Assembly: GCA_037903475.1 (NCBI GenBank)
Contig: JBAJFG010000057.1
Location: 682,001-746,000, forward strand
DNA from: Ancylostoma caninum
Taxonomy: Eukaryota; Nematoda; Chromadorea; Rhabditida; Ancylostomatidae
DNA length: 64,000 nucleotides
Reading direction: 5' to 3'
In this document: piece after piece, positions 46,216 to 57,967 of the stretch
Position numbering within the stretch: position 1 is the first letter of the stretch
How the letters are laid out: each line of letters begins with the position of its first letter
Made by a program: the position numbers and the translations under genes
The notes under the pieces: generated by a model
What the model saw: the letters and a program-made list of their open reading frames with translations, nothing else
Database searches by the model: none
What the model was told of the DNA's origin: nothing

Positions 46216-46650
46216 CGTCAATCGCGCGTCAGACGCACACGTCTATTTGCGAAGGATTTTCCATGATCGGTCATTGAGGCATGCACATCCTCAATAGCGG
46301 GTTTCAGAGTTACGCCGCGCCATATGATAAAGGATAGGGCGCGGCAAGGCTGAGCGAGCTCGCGCGGCAACTGGCGTGAGCAGGGGAACTTTCAGAGATT
46401 TTGCGAGCTCGCTCTGCGAGTAGCGGAGTCGAATGGTCTGGATTACTCGTTGTATAGCGGAAAATCCAACGCAACTTCCACAGTTAGAAATCTCCCGCGC
46501 GCGGGTCACCTCTCGCACCACGCAGCGCCGCTCATCGAAAATTGTATGGAACCCGCTATAGAAGAAATGAGCGGCCGTCGCTAGGCCACAAACACGTACT
46601 CTGTTCTGCGTGGCCCCATACTTCATAATATAGACGTATGCGCGTCAAAC
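46216..46650. repeat. GC-rich inverted-repeat region
   Basis: The left side reads gacgcacacgtctatt and the right side aatatagacgtatgcgcgtc, which are inverted relatives. Inside these, tagcgggttt at 46297 pairs with aacccgcta at 46549. The enclosed sequence is GC-rich with gcgagctcgc-type palindromes. It is probably a non-autonomous DNA element; the boundaries are uncertain. Confidence 0.45.
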
Positions 46651-47300
46651 CCACGCATCTAGTAAGAATTACCCTCCTCGGAAAGCGAGTACACGATGAG
46701 TTACGTGATAGCTGAGATTCCATGGATTCATTTCATTTGTAGCCCATCAATTGCGGGGATGGTAAACCTTGCCCTCCACTTTATCTCAGTCACGAATATT
46801 TCCAAGAGTGTTACCTCAGAACAAGGAGATCTCGATATCCTGAAAAATACCATATAATCATGAGGTTCTTTTCCACTGTTATCGAAGGCTTTTTCTTCGC
46901 GTCAGAAAGTGGTGTTTTATAGCAGATCCATCTCGATGTCAACTTAAAACCACGTACTTCATATCTCCTTCAAGGATCTTGTATTTCAACAAACTGAATG
47001 AATCCTGTGACGCAAACTTATCAAAGAGATACGATCTCACAGTTTTCAGAGTGAAACCAAGATATTCACTTCCAAAATTGTAGGGCCCTCATAACCAATA
47101 GGTTTACCATATAGCTTAACCAATTCCGGTGTGCGCAAATCGCAATCAATGGTCATCTTTTCAAACAAAACTAACAAAGAAAAAGAGTACTGGTTTTTAA
47201 CTTTATTTTAAAAAAAAACAAAATGACTATATCAAAACAGCAATTAACGTCTACGATGTTTACAAAAACAGGTGATCGCTACTCAGCAGGTACTGTAGCC

Positions 47301-50300
47301 TCAGGCAATTGGCTTGATACCGTACTCCATAACAGACTCAATGATCCACTGAGCAGACACCATGTTGTATCTTGTAGGATGTCGATGGAATTTGCTTGGA
47401 ATCTGAATCAAAAATATGATATGGAAACCTGACATCTATTCGAAAAAACGTCACAGCTACTCACATTTCTTGTCATGGTAACATCGTACACAACGAATAT
47501 CGGTGACGATAGCTGCGGTGCATGGAAAGGAGCAGGAGCGCCATCCTCGTACTCCGGTTCAGTGACGGACAGTTCGCCTCCTCCAAGTCTGATGAGATCA
47601 GGAAGCAATCGGCGATCATCTGTTCAACAATTACAGGGTTTGTTAGACTAGTAGAGCCAACAAAGAAGAAGAGCAGAAAACCAAAACAGTATGTTTCACA
47701 TATGCAACAAATATTGCAGCTCACGGCTCAATGTGAGTAGTCAGGAAGTCGGGTTATAATCGACCCCCCCCCATCAAATTCTGATCTTTGGAATTTCATT
47801 AAATAAGGATAGGGGAATTGAACAAGATGAAAGTTTCAAAACATCACACCCCAAAAAAGCTCAGACATCTCTCAGAGTTACCATCTAGCACGGGAAATAT
47901 AAACACCAGAGATGAGTACCCCTATTTACATCCAACCTACTGCAATGCATGAGGATGTCTGGCGCACGTCTGCTTCAAAAATCGACGAAACAGACTCACC
48001 AATGCCTTTATACTTCTTCAGCAACAAGTAGAATACACAACCATGAAAAAGACCTGGCTCCTGAAAGATGTACCACCAATAAAAGAGTAACAGGCTCTAC
48101 TTTAACAGTATCAAATATTGTATCAAAGACCACAAACCATTCTTTCCTTGCTTTTTCTGCATCGTTCCAGAGAATTTACTACCACATTGTTCTCCATGTA
48201 TCTCAACTTAGAAACTTCGTAACTGTAAGATAAATAAATGTTCTTCAATACCAGTATTTTCAAGATAAAGTTTTGTATAAGGGACTTACTGGAGATGCGG
48301 CACAGTACTGTTTAATCGTACACACTCTTTCAGCCAATCGACGCTCATAATACGTGTATTTCTGCAGATGAACGTTGTACATATTATACTATAGGAACAG
48401 GAAAGATGCTAAATAAGAGCTCAGCTTGTAAAGCAATGGTATCAAGTGTTTTTTCACAGGGTTACAGCATTTCAAATGAAATTTACCGTACAGCCAAGTT
48501 AAGATCTCACTAGGTAGCAAACGAAACTTACTGTAACATCGCTCTCAGCAAGTCGGCGTCAACGCTCGCAACTCCTTCGGCATCCGCTGACACAACGTAG
48601 TGAGTGGTCGCTTCATCGCAAAACTCCACCACCTTCAATGATTTAATCAACTATTCGAAATTCGTCCAGCATTTGCTAAGAAAAAACTCTGTGAGGAAAG
48701 ACACCAAAACGATCTCTGTATCTATAGATAACAGATCTGTGGTTATCCTTACTATGAAAATCCAAATGAGAAACACCTAAGGAGATCAATATATCATGGT
48801 GTAATTATCAGATATTGAGAAAATGGGAGGAAGACATCAGTATGAAGCCAAAACAGTAGGAAGTGTAGCAACACAGAGAGCTGAGCTCGGAAAAAAAAAC
48901 TTACTGTCATTAACTTGCTAAGAAGCGACTGTTCACCGTACGTTAGAGACCTCTTCACCTCTCTAGCAAAACATACAATATAGACGTCAGGCAGTCTTGC
49001 AACAACTTAAAGCAAAAAACGTTTCTGAAGTGTGGAAAAAAATTGATTTCTGGGACTTACACGGTTGCCTCGGGTGGGTGCGATATTTTTCTACCAAAGA
49101 TCGCAGTGGTGAACGACGTTGTGCCAGCTGGGATGGCGTTTCCTGTCTTATATTTCGTATCTGCAACCAAAGCCTTAAAAAAAGGGCAGAGAGACAAAGA
49201 AAAAGGTGTGGACATCTAGATCTAGCATGAACTAGACAAGAAACCTTGGACTGCGAATTTTAAGAATGAGAAAAGAGCTGGAGAGACGGCAAAACTTTTC
49301 TACAGAAGATGATAGCTACAGTAGAAACACAACAGTGCGCTAAAATGAACTACTTCCCAACTTTTTACCTTGAGAAGAATTGCACCCTTCACAAATACGA
49401 AGGGCAATTTTCACAACTTCAACATAACAATCCCTCCAATTCGAACATACAGTCCTTGTCGAAAAGATAGACGGATTGCGCGTGCGGTTTCACAGCGTCG
49501 CGGTCGCAGAGTCGCGGCGGGACCTCCTCCACCCTCTCACTTGGAACATTCTCTCTCCGCGTCTCTCGCCCGGGTCCCGCCACGATTCTGCAGTAACGGA
49601 ATCCGTCTATCTTTGCGACAAGGACTGTACATATACAGTTCTAGCGCGGTGAGGATCACAGTCTGGTGAAAGTTTATCGATTTTCGATACCTGTTCGCTC
49701 ACATCAACCAAAATGCTTGAATCAAGGCTCTATGTACAAAAGGAGTAAAGGGTAAAACTCTAAAGGCTTGCGAGGAAGGCTCCTCGATACCCTTCATTGG
49801 AGCAGGGTATCCATAAAAAGCTTGATGCTGAAGGATGGGCACTTACCGTCTTGCTCGCACCTTTCGACAGCAAATACCTAACAATTTCTTCATTTTCTTG
49901 TCTGACAGCAATGTGGAGAGCAGTGTTGCATTCAGGACCGCCTAAACAGCACATTAAGAGTAAAACCAACATACCACACCATTAAGATGGCACAATTATT
50001 GTACAATTAGCATTGATCACTGCTCCTCCTCGCTCGACAAGCACCTGACAAATATCCAAACGCTTCATTTCGACAGCAACAAAGAGCGGCGTTCGCTTCT
50101 CATGATCACGTTGATTCACGTCATGACCAGCCTGAGGGACACCAACATCAACTCATAGGCCAGTGGAAAAAAACGAGTGGAAAAAGAAGTGAGTAAACAC
50201 ACATCAATAGCGTTCCTAACTTCATCCAGATTGCCACTGATAACTGCATCCATTACTGGGTCATCAACATGTGAATGTGCCTTTGCATTAGAAAACGAAG

Positions 50301-52604
50301 ACCTACGACTACGCGGACGTGATGGAGGCTGCAAACAACTTCCTCTTCGAGAAGCGTAGTCCTTTGACGCAAAAAGAAATTCAAACTCACATCAACTTTT
50401 GGACCCCTCTTGGGAGTTTCGCGATCTTCATCGTGTGCTGAAGTCGAGGGTAAGACGAAGTCCATTTGCTCCTTTGTTTCAGCCTCCTCATTGGCATTTG
50501 TTGCTGTTTTCTTTCGAGGAAGGTCCAGCCACGGAGCATCTGACTGCAGCAAGCAACCAGTAATCAAACGCATTAAGAGATAGGATCAGATGAGCTTAGT
50601 TATTCGGTTTTCCCAATCTGTGGGCACTGAGTTGTATACTTGTTTTACCTAATTAACGCACGTTGTGTGCATTGACTAAACAAACAAACATAGGCAAAAA
50701 AGAAATAATGACGCTAGAAGTAAACTGCCCACCATTTTGCCTCTTCTTTTATCAAACGTATTCGCAGGCTTCGATGAAAAGTAGTTGTAGCCTTTTCCAT
50801 CATGATAAGTCTTAGCCTCCTATGTAAGTTTACATTCCCTCGTGATATACTGCACCACACCAACCAATAAGGTACAGCTTCGAAATATACCTGTTTAGTC
50901 TCATTTTGGAACAACTCGTTACGAGCATGCACAGCCTGAGAGAGGAATAGGATAGGACGCTGCGTGGATGTCATTACTGGATGATCAAACTGTGGAACAC
51001 TATCAGTAATAACACCGTCTTCTCTGAAAACTAATATCTTGTAGAGGAGATATGGCTGCAGAAATAACACCCGAATAGGTAAAAAGACGCACAATGGAGC
51101 TGCAGTAATGTCATCATCGGAGAATTCATCAAAGCAATCGGCGAATTCAACGACAGGCTTGGGCTTCTCTCCAATTTCGTCATCAACAACATCAGCGGCC
51201 AGAATGGCATTCTTTGTAGGAGGTGGAGTTACGTTCAACTCTTCCGAGAAATCGCTTGCAGGTGAGCTGTTGTAAGAAATTGAAGTGAAGTAGTTTAAGC
51301 AAATCGAAGAGAAGAAATTACTCTAGATCCAAGTCGTTGTCGAGATCGCCAGATGGGACTCGCTGAGTGTTTATGAATTCATTGATGGCCCTGAAAGAAA
51401 TAGGTCGAATAATTAACGCTCACATCAAACGTACTTTTTCTCAATTTCTTTGAACTTTCAGCAATTTTCTGGAGAAACGAAGAATCCAAGTGGGAGAAAC
51501 CAGTATCCTTTGGAAAGATCAACCTGCCGCTTTGTTATCGGGATTAGGCCTCGTTTCGAGAGCTTTCTTCAGCTGATTTGTTATCGGGATTAGGCCTCGT
51601 TTCGAGAGCTTTCTTCAGCTGATTTACATTGGTATGCGCTTGAGAGGGTCCACAATCCAAACATACTCTACCCAGGGTCCAAAAAAAAACTTTCTATGCA
51701 AAACCCAGCAGTTTGTCTGCTTACATCAATCCGTAAAAACGCTGCTGCTTCATAAAATGGGCTTCCTGCTTGTTCGCAAAGGTGAGAAAGGAGTACAACA
51801 CTTGTACAGCATCCTCCTTCCATAAAAGCCGAATTTGTTTTTTCATTAAAACAGAAACAGATCTTCTTTGACAAAGGTTCACATGGTTTCTCCGTCGTCT
51901 GTACACCAGTCTCTCAAAGCGCTCAAATTTTTCAAAACACGGCTTATGCAAAGTTTATTAGCACAAATTTCAGGACGTACTCGTTTCTCGCAGCTTTATC
52001 CGAATCACCTCCAAGGTCGTGAGCTTGAAAAAGCATTTGCGTCTGCGCCATTGTCGCAGCAGCGGCTGTTCCTTCGTTGCGAAGGCACCGTTCATACTAT
52101 AAAAATTTTTTCATAAGCCTACTTTCTAGTTTTAGATTTCATTAAGATCACGACACTTAAGGTTCGTACCTCATCCAGCAGCAGTTTGAATTCGTTGATA
52201 TGCTGCGCAAGGTTGTTGAAGAGGGTAGCAGCTTTTGGATGGTTTACATCCAAAGGACATGCACATGTAGGACAAAGAACCAATGTGTTAGCCGATGAAT
52301 AGGTATTGATACAATCCCTAAAATAAAAAGAAAATAAGATGTAAAATGAGGTGAAGAGATATCGAAACTCCAGAAGCCCACCAACAAAACGCATGTTTAC
52401 ACGCTGTTCCAAGGATCTGGAGGTTGTCGGATTCCTGTCTGCTATAATAAACCCTAATGAAAAAGTGAAAATAGGAAAGAGAAAGAATAAAATATGTAAG
52501 AAAAAATGTTGGAAGAACTTGCGTAAATACCATTCCGGGTTTGCGCAGCAGATTAGTTTGGCAAAAATCTCAGCGGCTTCTCTAGTTCTCTCAAATCCAG
52601 GCAT
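47301..52604 (-). CDS. brd-1: BARD1 orthologue: RING, ankyrin and BRCT protein
   Basis: A BRCA1-partner E3 ubiquitin ligase subunit acting in nuclear DNA repair (family knowledge). Phase-consistent exons give a RING at 52604-52531, 52441-52382 and 52317-52170, with CKHAFCWDC and CPTC after splicing, then 52096-51981. A less certain acidic middle spans 51390-50720. Next come 50543-50391, then ankyrin exons 50328-50203, 50131-50005 and 49941-49847 (three repeats, with TPLFVAVE and TALHIAVR). BRCT 1 lies at about 49160-48290 (THYVV, SVDWLKECV). BRCT 2 follows at 48222-48138, 48060-48000, 47619-47465 and 47402-47301 (LFHGCVFY, GGGELS, SAQWIIESV), ending at TGA 47303-47301. Exons between 51981 and 51390, around 50720-50850, and near 49440 are not fully resolved. 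The ATG at 52604 is chosen because it sits directly after a tttag acceptor and puts the RING at the N-terminus, as in the family. Confidence 0.92.
49450..49627. mobile_element. TA-flanked MITE in a brd-1 intron
   Basis: A 178-bp unit with ends cagtccttgtcg and cgacaaggactg extending to about 28 bp of inverted match (agatagacggatt) with one or two mismatches. It is flanked by TA at 49448-49449 and 49628-49629. The inside is GC-rich. It lies between the third ankyrin exon and the BRCT exons. Confidence 0.8.
51532..51623 (-). repeat. 46-bp tandem duplication in brd-1
   Basis: Two exact 46-bp copies (51532-51577 and 51578-51623). On the minus strand each copy contains an aaatcag splice acceptor-like site followed by an open stretch starting LKKALETRPNPDN. 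Because 46 is not a multiple of three, including both copies in the mRNA would shift the frame to a stop; using only the second acceptor keeps the stretch open to a GT donor. Confidence 0.8.
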
Positions 52605-52610
52605 CCTAAA
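52605..52610 (-). promoter_or_regulatory. Candidate trans-splice acceptor of brd-1
   Basis: The minus strand reads tttag one base before the brd-1 ATG. In nematodes such an acceptor directly before a start codon commonly receives a spliced leader. It could instead be a cis acceptor of an unseen upstream exon. Confidence 0.45.
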
Positions 52611-54348
52611 ATTTGGAAGAAAAATTCGGTCATATGTTTGGATATAATCCCAACATCTACAAACATCGGAAGCATCCCCTAATTTTTAATTAAATGATCA
52701 CCATATTCCTCGCCATCCTGCCCTTTCCTGTCCTTATCTGGCTGACAGGATGAAATTAATTCCAAGCATATGTTACAACATCGTTAGTTTTTATAATATC
52801 ACCACTGTTTCATCAATCCTATGGACCTTTCAAAGTTCGCAACCCCCGCCTCCTCTTTCTTCACCTAATTTCCATTTTCAGTGTCAGGAATACGTAAAAA
52901 TGCATAGGGAAGGTTTATTTAACCAAAGATCCACATAACTCCGTAAAAACAAACGACTCAAAATTCGCGAGCAAAATATGCAACTGAAATAGATTCTGCA
53001 ATGAATCACTCACTGATCTATCACTGCAAATATAGTTTTACGAATTACCACGACTGTCCCAGCGAATAAAATTCAAAAGAATTATGTATGTATATACATT
53101 TCTCTTCTGACACCTTAACATGAAAAATCCAAAGCCAGATTCATTTTACGACAGCTAGCACGTGCTACACTAAAAAAACAGGTAAGAAACAGTTAAAATT
53201 CGGACTTTCGCGCATTTTCATCATTGGCGCATATTAGAACTCGTCCTTTAATACCAAACAATATGACCTATGGCAAATATGCATTTATACTGATACAGGC
53301 ACAGGTTTAACATGTTTGGAGGGAGTGCATTCTGTGGGGTTCATCTTATTGATTGCTCATAATCAATGCTCCAGGATTATCAAGCTAAAACCTATTCTTC
53401 TCAAATATATCTAATTAATTCTAGCTTCACAACAATGCAAACAATCCTATCATTGGAATTAGGGGAAAGGAAAACTTCATGAATACAAAACTTAATGGTG
53501 ACAAGTACCCTTATGATTCATTCTCAGTAACTACATTGAAATGAAGAGGTTACCAGTGACTCTTGAGTGATCAATTTTTAGCTAATTTTCTTGTTATTAC
53601 AAGTATGATCTTCGCTAGGACCTAACTGTAAATTTCAGATTGTTCGATTTTCAATGGATATAATGCCAATGTTGCCGTTCGCAACAAAAGCACCGATCTT
53701 CTGCTTACTTTTGCCACAATTCCGTAATTTCCCTGTGTTACACTACATAGGTGTACCCGCCCGAGGTACGACGGTGCGGCCGCGCGCGTCTGGGCTGGAG
53801 GACGTCGCCTTGAAATCATACTATACAGAATCATTTCTGTAGTGTGTATTTCGCAATCCCAACGAAAAAGCGACACCTGTCCACCGCGATGAACGGGAGA
53901 CGGGCGAGTTGCGAGCGGGAAGAACGCGACTTGTCGCGCTGAGGACCGTGACGCGGCCGAAAGGACGCGTCGGCGACTCGCTCTTCTGAGCGGTATAAAA
54001 AAAAAGGAAAAATATGGAAGAACTAGGGGCCAGGTAGGAGGATAGGAATGAATCCATTTTTGTTGAGACAGTGAGGGTGGAGGTCGAAGAAGGCACCCCT
54101 AGATTGTTGACAAGTATAATCGACGTCATATGCCTGGAGAGGCTGCAGGTGAAGCGTCATACTTCAATCCTCACCAAATTTTTCCAAGGTCCTCATCTTG
54201 AGTTCAGAGTACGTCATGGCCTCTGGAAGACGGGTGTCATACGCAGTTTATTTCGAAATCACTGTATAGTAAAACTCATCTGTTTGTGTCTGTTGGTAAT
54301 CGCTTCTACATATATCACGATCCAAAGGACGAACACACGTGAAACCTA
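52611..54348. other. Upstream region of brd-1
   Basis: No gene is recognised. 53760-53990 is GC-rich and is followed by a TATA-like ggtataaaaaa at about 53990-54003, which could be a promoter or part of an unrecognised repeat. Confidence 0.35.
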
Positions 54349-54556
54349 CAGGGAACTCCAAAGGTACGCGGACAGGGGCGGGACCGCGGTGCGCCTCTGC
54401 TGGGCAGAGACACGAGCGCTCTGCATGTGGCTCTGGTTTCTCTGCTTCTGCGGCAGAGAGCAGAGAAACCAGAGCCACATGCAGAGCGCTCGTGTCTCTG
54501 CCCAGCAGAGGCGCACCGCGGTCCCGCCCCTGTCCGCGTACCTTTGGAGTTCCCTG
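54349..54556. mobile_element. Perfect 98-bp-arm palindrome (foldback element)
   Basis: Arms 54349-54446 and 54459-54556 are exact reverse complements over all 98 bases, with a 12-base centre. The ends read cagggaactcc and ggagttccctg and are flanked by TA at 54347-54348 and 54557-54558, so this is a Tc1/mariner-type MITE. The absence of any mismatch means it is very young or is homogenised. A transcript through it would form a long double-stranded RNA. Confidence 0.93.
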
Positions 54557-55419
54557 TATACCGTTCGACTCAGAAGCCTCGCCGCGCTTCACTTAGGTGA
54601 AAACGTTTCGCGGACGTCCTTTATTTTCCTTTATTTTTTCTTAGAATTTTATCTTTTTTCCGCCCTTTCTTCTTGAGTGTCACAGACTTCTTTGTTTGTT
54701 CTCTTTTCTACCGTTGCGAGAAAAATCTAAATTTCCGCTATACGATTCAAATTTTTGTTGATGACGAGCCGATGATGTGGAGGAATTAATGCGAAAGTTG
54801 TGACGTGGCGATATAGGGCATCATAGCCGACTGATGCGGGTACTTGCTTTTGGCTTTTGCGCAGGCTTTCTATTCGGATTAACTAGCTCTTCCAGTTGAA
54901 TAAACCTTTCTGAGCAACAACGGTGGTTGGAATGCATTGATAATCACAATTCTGTGAGTTGTGGGTGTCGCATTTCCAAATAAAGAATTCCTTAGGTACA
55001 TTGGGCATCCGTTGTATAACGTTGTTTGGTTGTTTCTTTTATTATTCATATTCCTCTTTTATATTTCTTTCTTTTGGTCGAATTGTTATTGTTTGATTCT
55101 GTTTTCTTTTATCTAGCACGTTCACTGTAACGTATCAGATAAATAGATATCGAGATCTGTCAGACGCACTCCGCCGCGACACCTTCAGCCTTGGAAAGGA
55201 GGCAAATACTGCCTTTGGCAGAAAGTCAAAATGCAGCGCCGCGGCGGTGTGCTGCTATGATAATCCACATGGCCATATGGCCACAACTTTCTCTATAACC
55301 ATCGGTTCCAGCGCAATTACTACGACCCCAGAGCTTCTGTGCGAAAATGGAGCAATTACCAAGAGAAATGGTATACGATATCACTGCACAACAAACAACT
55401 GCATCTAGGAGTGAAGAGA

Positions 55420-55559
55420 CAAGTGCTCCGACTCGCTTTCGGCAGGTTTCGCAAGGGTTGGCTCCAGCCGCTTTCGTTGGAATACAAGACTACTTCAGTA
55501 TCCTGGTCCCGCGAAGCGGCCCCAGTATGAGACTCACCGAAGTCGAGTCGGAGCACTTG
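55420..55559. mobile_element. 140-bp inverted-repeat element
   Basis: Ends caagtgctccgactcg and cgagtcggagcacttg are exact 16-bp inverted repeats and continue with mismatches (ctttcgg against ccgaagt). No clear target duplication is seen. Confidence 0.65.
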
Positions 55560-55879
55560 TATATAGCAAGTATTTAAGGCGCTGTAAGTAAATGACAACT
55601 GGATAGCATTCGCAGCTACAGCAGATTATCTCGTAACTACCCCATCCTTTATGACTAGCAGTTTTCTCAGCTTTTCCCCCCTAGTTTTAGCTAACGATGA
55701 CTTTTGACTTTGATGTATTCTGTACATACATGCTGGCCGTTCAGCACACTACCACAAGTTGTCTAATAACCCCTTTCCAGTAACAGCACGTTCTCAAGTT
55801 TTTCCTGCTTTCGGATATACTTGTGCGGGGGCATGTACTACGCACCTCTGATGATGAGTTATTTTACATGGGTACATAC

Positions 55880-56138
55880 CAGTGGCGGACGCAGAAAGTG
55901 GGCGGTAGGGGAGGCGTGGGAAAAAAAGTGGGGTCTCAGCCGCTTTGGGGACCCATATGGAAAGTCAAATCAATAAAAATATTAATTATAATGATAAATA
56001 ATAAATAAAAATTATATTAAAAATAATAATAAAAATAAACAATTAAAAATCAACTAATCCAAGATTTTTATTTGTATTGTAAAGTAATTTCGAAAATTTG
56101 CCGACCCATTCTTCGCCCCCCCCATGCGTCCGCCACTG
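55880..56138 (+). mobile_element. hAT-like MITE, complete copy
   Basis: A 259-bp element with ends cagtggcggacgca and tgcgtccgccactg, exact 14-bp inverted repeats. It is flanked by an exact 8-bp duplication gtacatac at 55872-55879 and 56139-56146. The core is AT-rich. This is the best-preserved member of the family also found at 1095, 18825, 23145 and 32455. Confidence 0.92.
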
Positions 56139-56451
56139 GTACATACATAGTAAGTTTAGATTAACTGAGATCGGCAAAGTGGTTGCACAAATCATAATCC
56201 TTTATTTCTCATTTGAGTGGTAGAGAGGCAGGTTGATCCTGCACAGAGGGTGGTTGCGGCTGTCGTCCTCTACAGATTTGATGGCACACAACTGGGAAGA
56301 TCCGCACCAACGCCAGAATTCGTTTTAGATGGGTTAATATCCAAGTCAACGCAATATGAACATGAGGAGGTAGTACATTCACCTTCTGGAGTTGTGCAGC
56401 TCAAGTCGATGCCGAGGTTTGACTAAATTAGACAACATCTGTTTGACTTTG

Positions 56452-57390
56452 TCAGCAAAAGATGTTTTTTGTCACCTCAGCTGGGTCCGAGCTTACTACT
56501 TCTCGTTTAGACCTCTTCAGCTCTCGCAGTGCAGCTAATAGATCGCTTCTGATGCACACCATTTTATCGATAGGTTTTATTGGTTCGATTTTTCCCATTG
56601 CACTGAAAAAATAAAGATTAAGGACGCAGAAAGTATAAAAGTGTTCATTCAAAGCCAAAACTTCAGCTAATAGCGCCCCCACTATCTTAGTGCTCTGTAA
56701 TGCTTTTCATACCTTTTTGGCTTCACTGCTACACGGAGAGTTTTGTTTTGAACCATCCACTCAATGCCGAACTGAGACAATCCCATACCAGTAAGCAGCC
56801 TCTTCAACTTTTGCAGCAGCGGATTCACTTCTTGCTCGAAAAGGTCGACAATCTGCAGGGAAAAACTGTTGCGACCTGACTCCGAAACCCTTCATGCTCC
56901 TACCATAAATTCCTACCATGTCCGGCACTTTGTCGCTGACGAAATCCTCTGCATACTCTCGAATTTTCTCTTTGAACAGATTCGCGGCTCGGAAAGATTC
57001 GGTGAACTCTAGTTGCAGATCAGCGTGGATGCTTACGACTGGTGTAATATTGAAACCATCCCATTTTAGTTTGAGATCAAGCTCGGCGTAATCGCAATTT
57101 ACTCTGCAACAAATTCCTTCTAGAATAGTCCACTGCAGAAAGATTCTTTGCCAAATGTTGGCGTAGAAGGGAGATGATTATGAGTTTGCTCAAAGGCCCT
57201 GAATTCTGTAAGCTTCTAGTGAAAGTGGGAGATGCTGCATCACCTGTGTTGCTGTGTCAGTGACTGCTGGAGCACTAATTTTTTTGCGCAAGTCACTATG
57301 TACAGCGACATCTCCTTGTCGCTGAATGGAGGCTGTGACGTCACACGTTGCTGTGTTAGGAACGAATGGCGGTGGCAACTCAATGCACAC
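56452..57390 (-). CDS. 3' exons of an unrecognised protein gene
   Basis: Four exons join in phase: 57390-57244, 57103-56917, 56852-56713 and 56602-56452, ending at TGA. Each is bounded by cag acceptors and GT donors. The product has a conserved-looking mixed region containing LDLKLKWDGFNITPVVSIHA, an amphipathic helical part (NLFKEKIREYAEDFV), a segment LLTGMGLSQFGIEW, and a Lys/Arg-rich tail. An upstream exon ending at 57804 would also fit in phase and carries a hydrophobic stretch near ITIPVLITSRLISVL. I do not recognise the family. It lies on the same strand as brd-1, 3.8 kb upstream, which is long for a nematode operon. Confidence 0.6.
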
Positions 57391-57392
57391 CT

Positions 57393-57535
57393 GGGCTGGG
57401 ATTCATGAAACGATAACCCAGGCTAGCAAACCAACTTTTGTTGTCTGCGTCTCCTAGCACTATGTAGTCAATACGATAACCAATCACTCTAGCCATCGGT
57501 GGTTTGGTTGGTTATCGTTCCATGAATCCCAGCCC
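57393..57535. mobile_element. 143-bp MITE abutting a splice acceptor
   Basis: Ends gggctgggattcatg and catgaatcccagccc are exact 15-bp inverted repeats and continue with aacgataacc against ggttatcgtt. A decayed relative lies at 24382-24530. Its left edge coincides with the cag acceptor of the exon starting at 57390, so the element lies directly next to, or supplies part of, that acceptor. Confidence 0.75.
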
Positions 57536-57967
57536 TGAGCTCCAGATACCGTAATCTCGAACGATTTTTCCATGAAACATGGGATTGGTTTTGGAAAAGC
57601 CCTATCTTTTGGAAAAGCCCTATCAAGCTCAGGTATTACGATGTACGGGTGAGTTACACCGCAATGAGCGCAGAATCTGTATATCGAAAATTTTAATCGG
57701 ACCTTGCCTTTAGAGCCTAGGGCCATTCCCCATTCTCTATTCCCCACGTGATGCTATCCCCCGGTTCCGAGTTGTTTCGCAGAGAGTTTGGAAAACATAG
57801 GACCTAACAAGTGTCCAAGTATAAAATGTGCTGAGAACGGAAATCAACCGTGATGTTATAAGTACAGGAATGGTAATTCTGTCGAAGGTAGAGCCCAAAG
57901 AAAATTTCGGCTCAGCAATTTTACCGGTGTAATGACTCCTGCGATGTTGGGCAGCTTTAAGACACAA

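Noticed and set aside
52351..52647. 98-codon plus-strand ORF opposite the first brd-1 exons
   Set aside because: It is the shadow of the RING-encoding minus-strand exons, which have family motifs and splice phase support.
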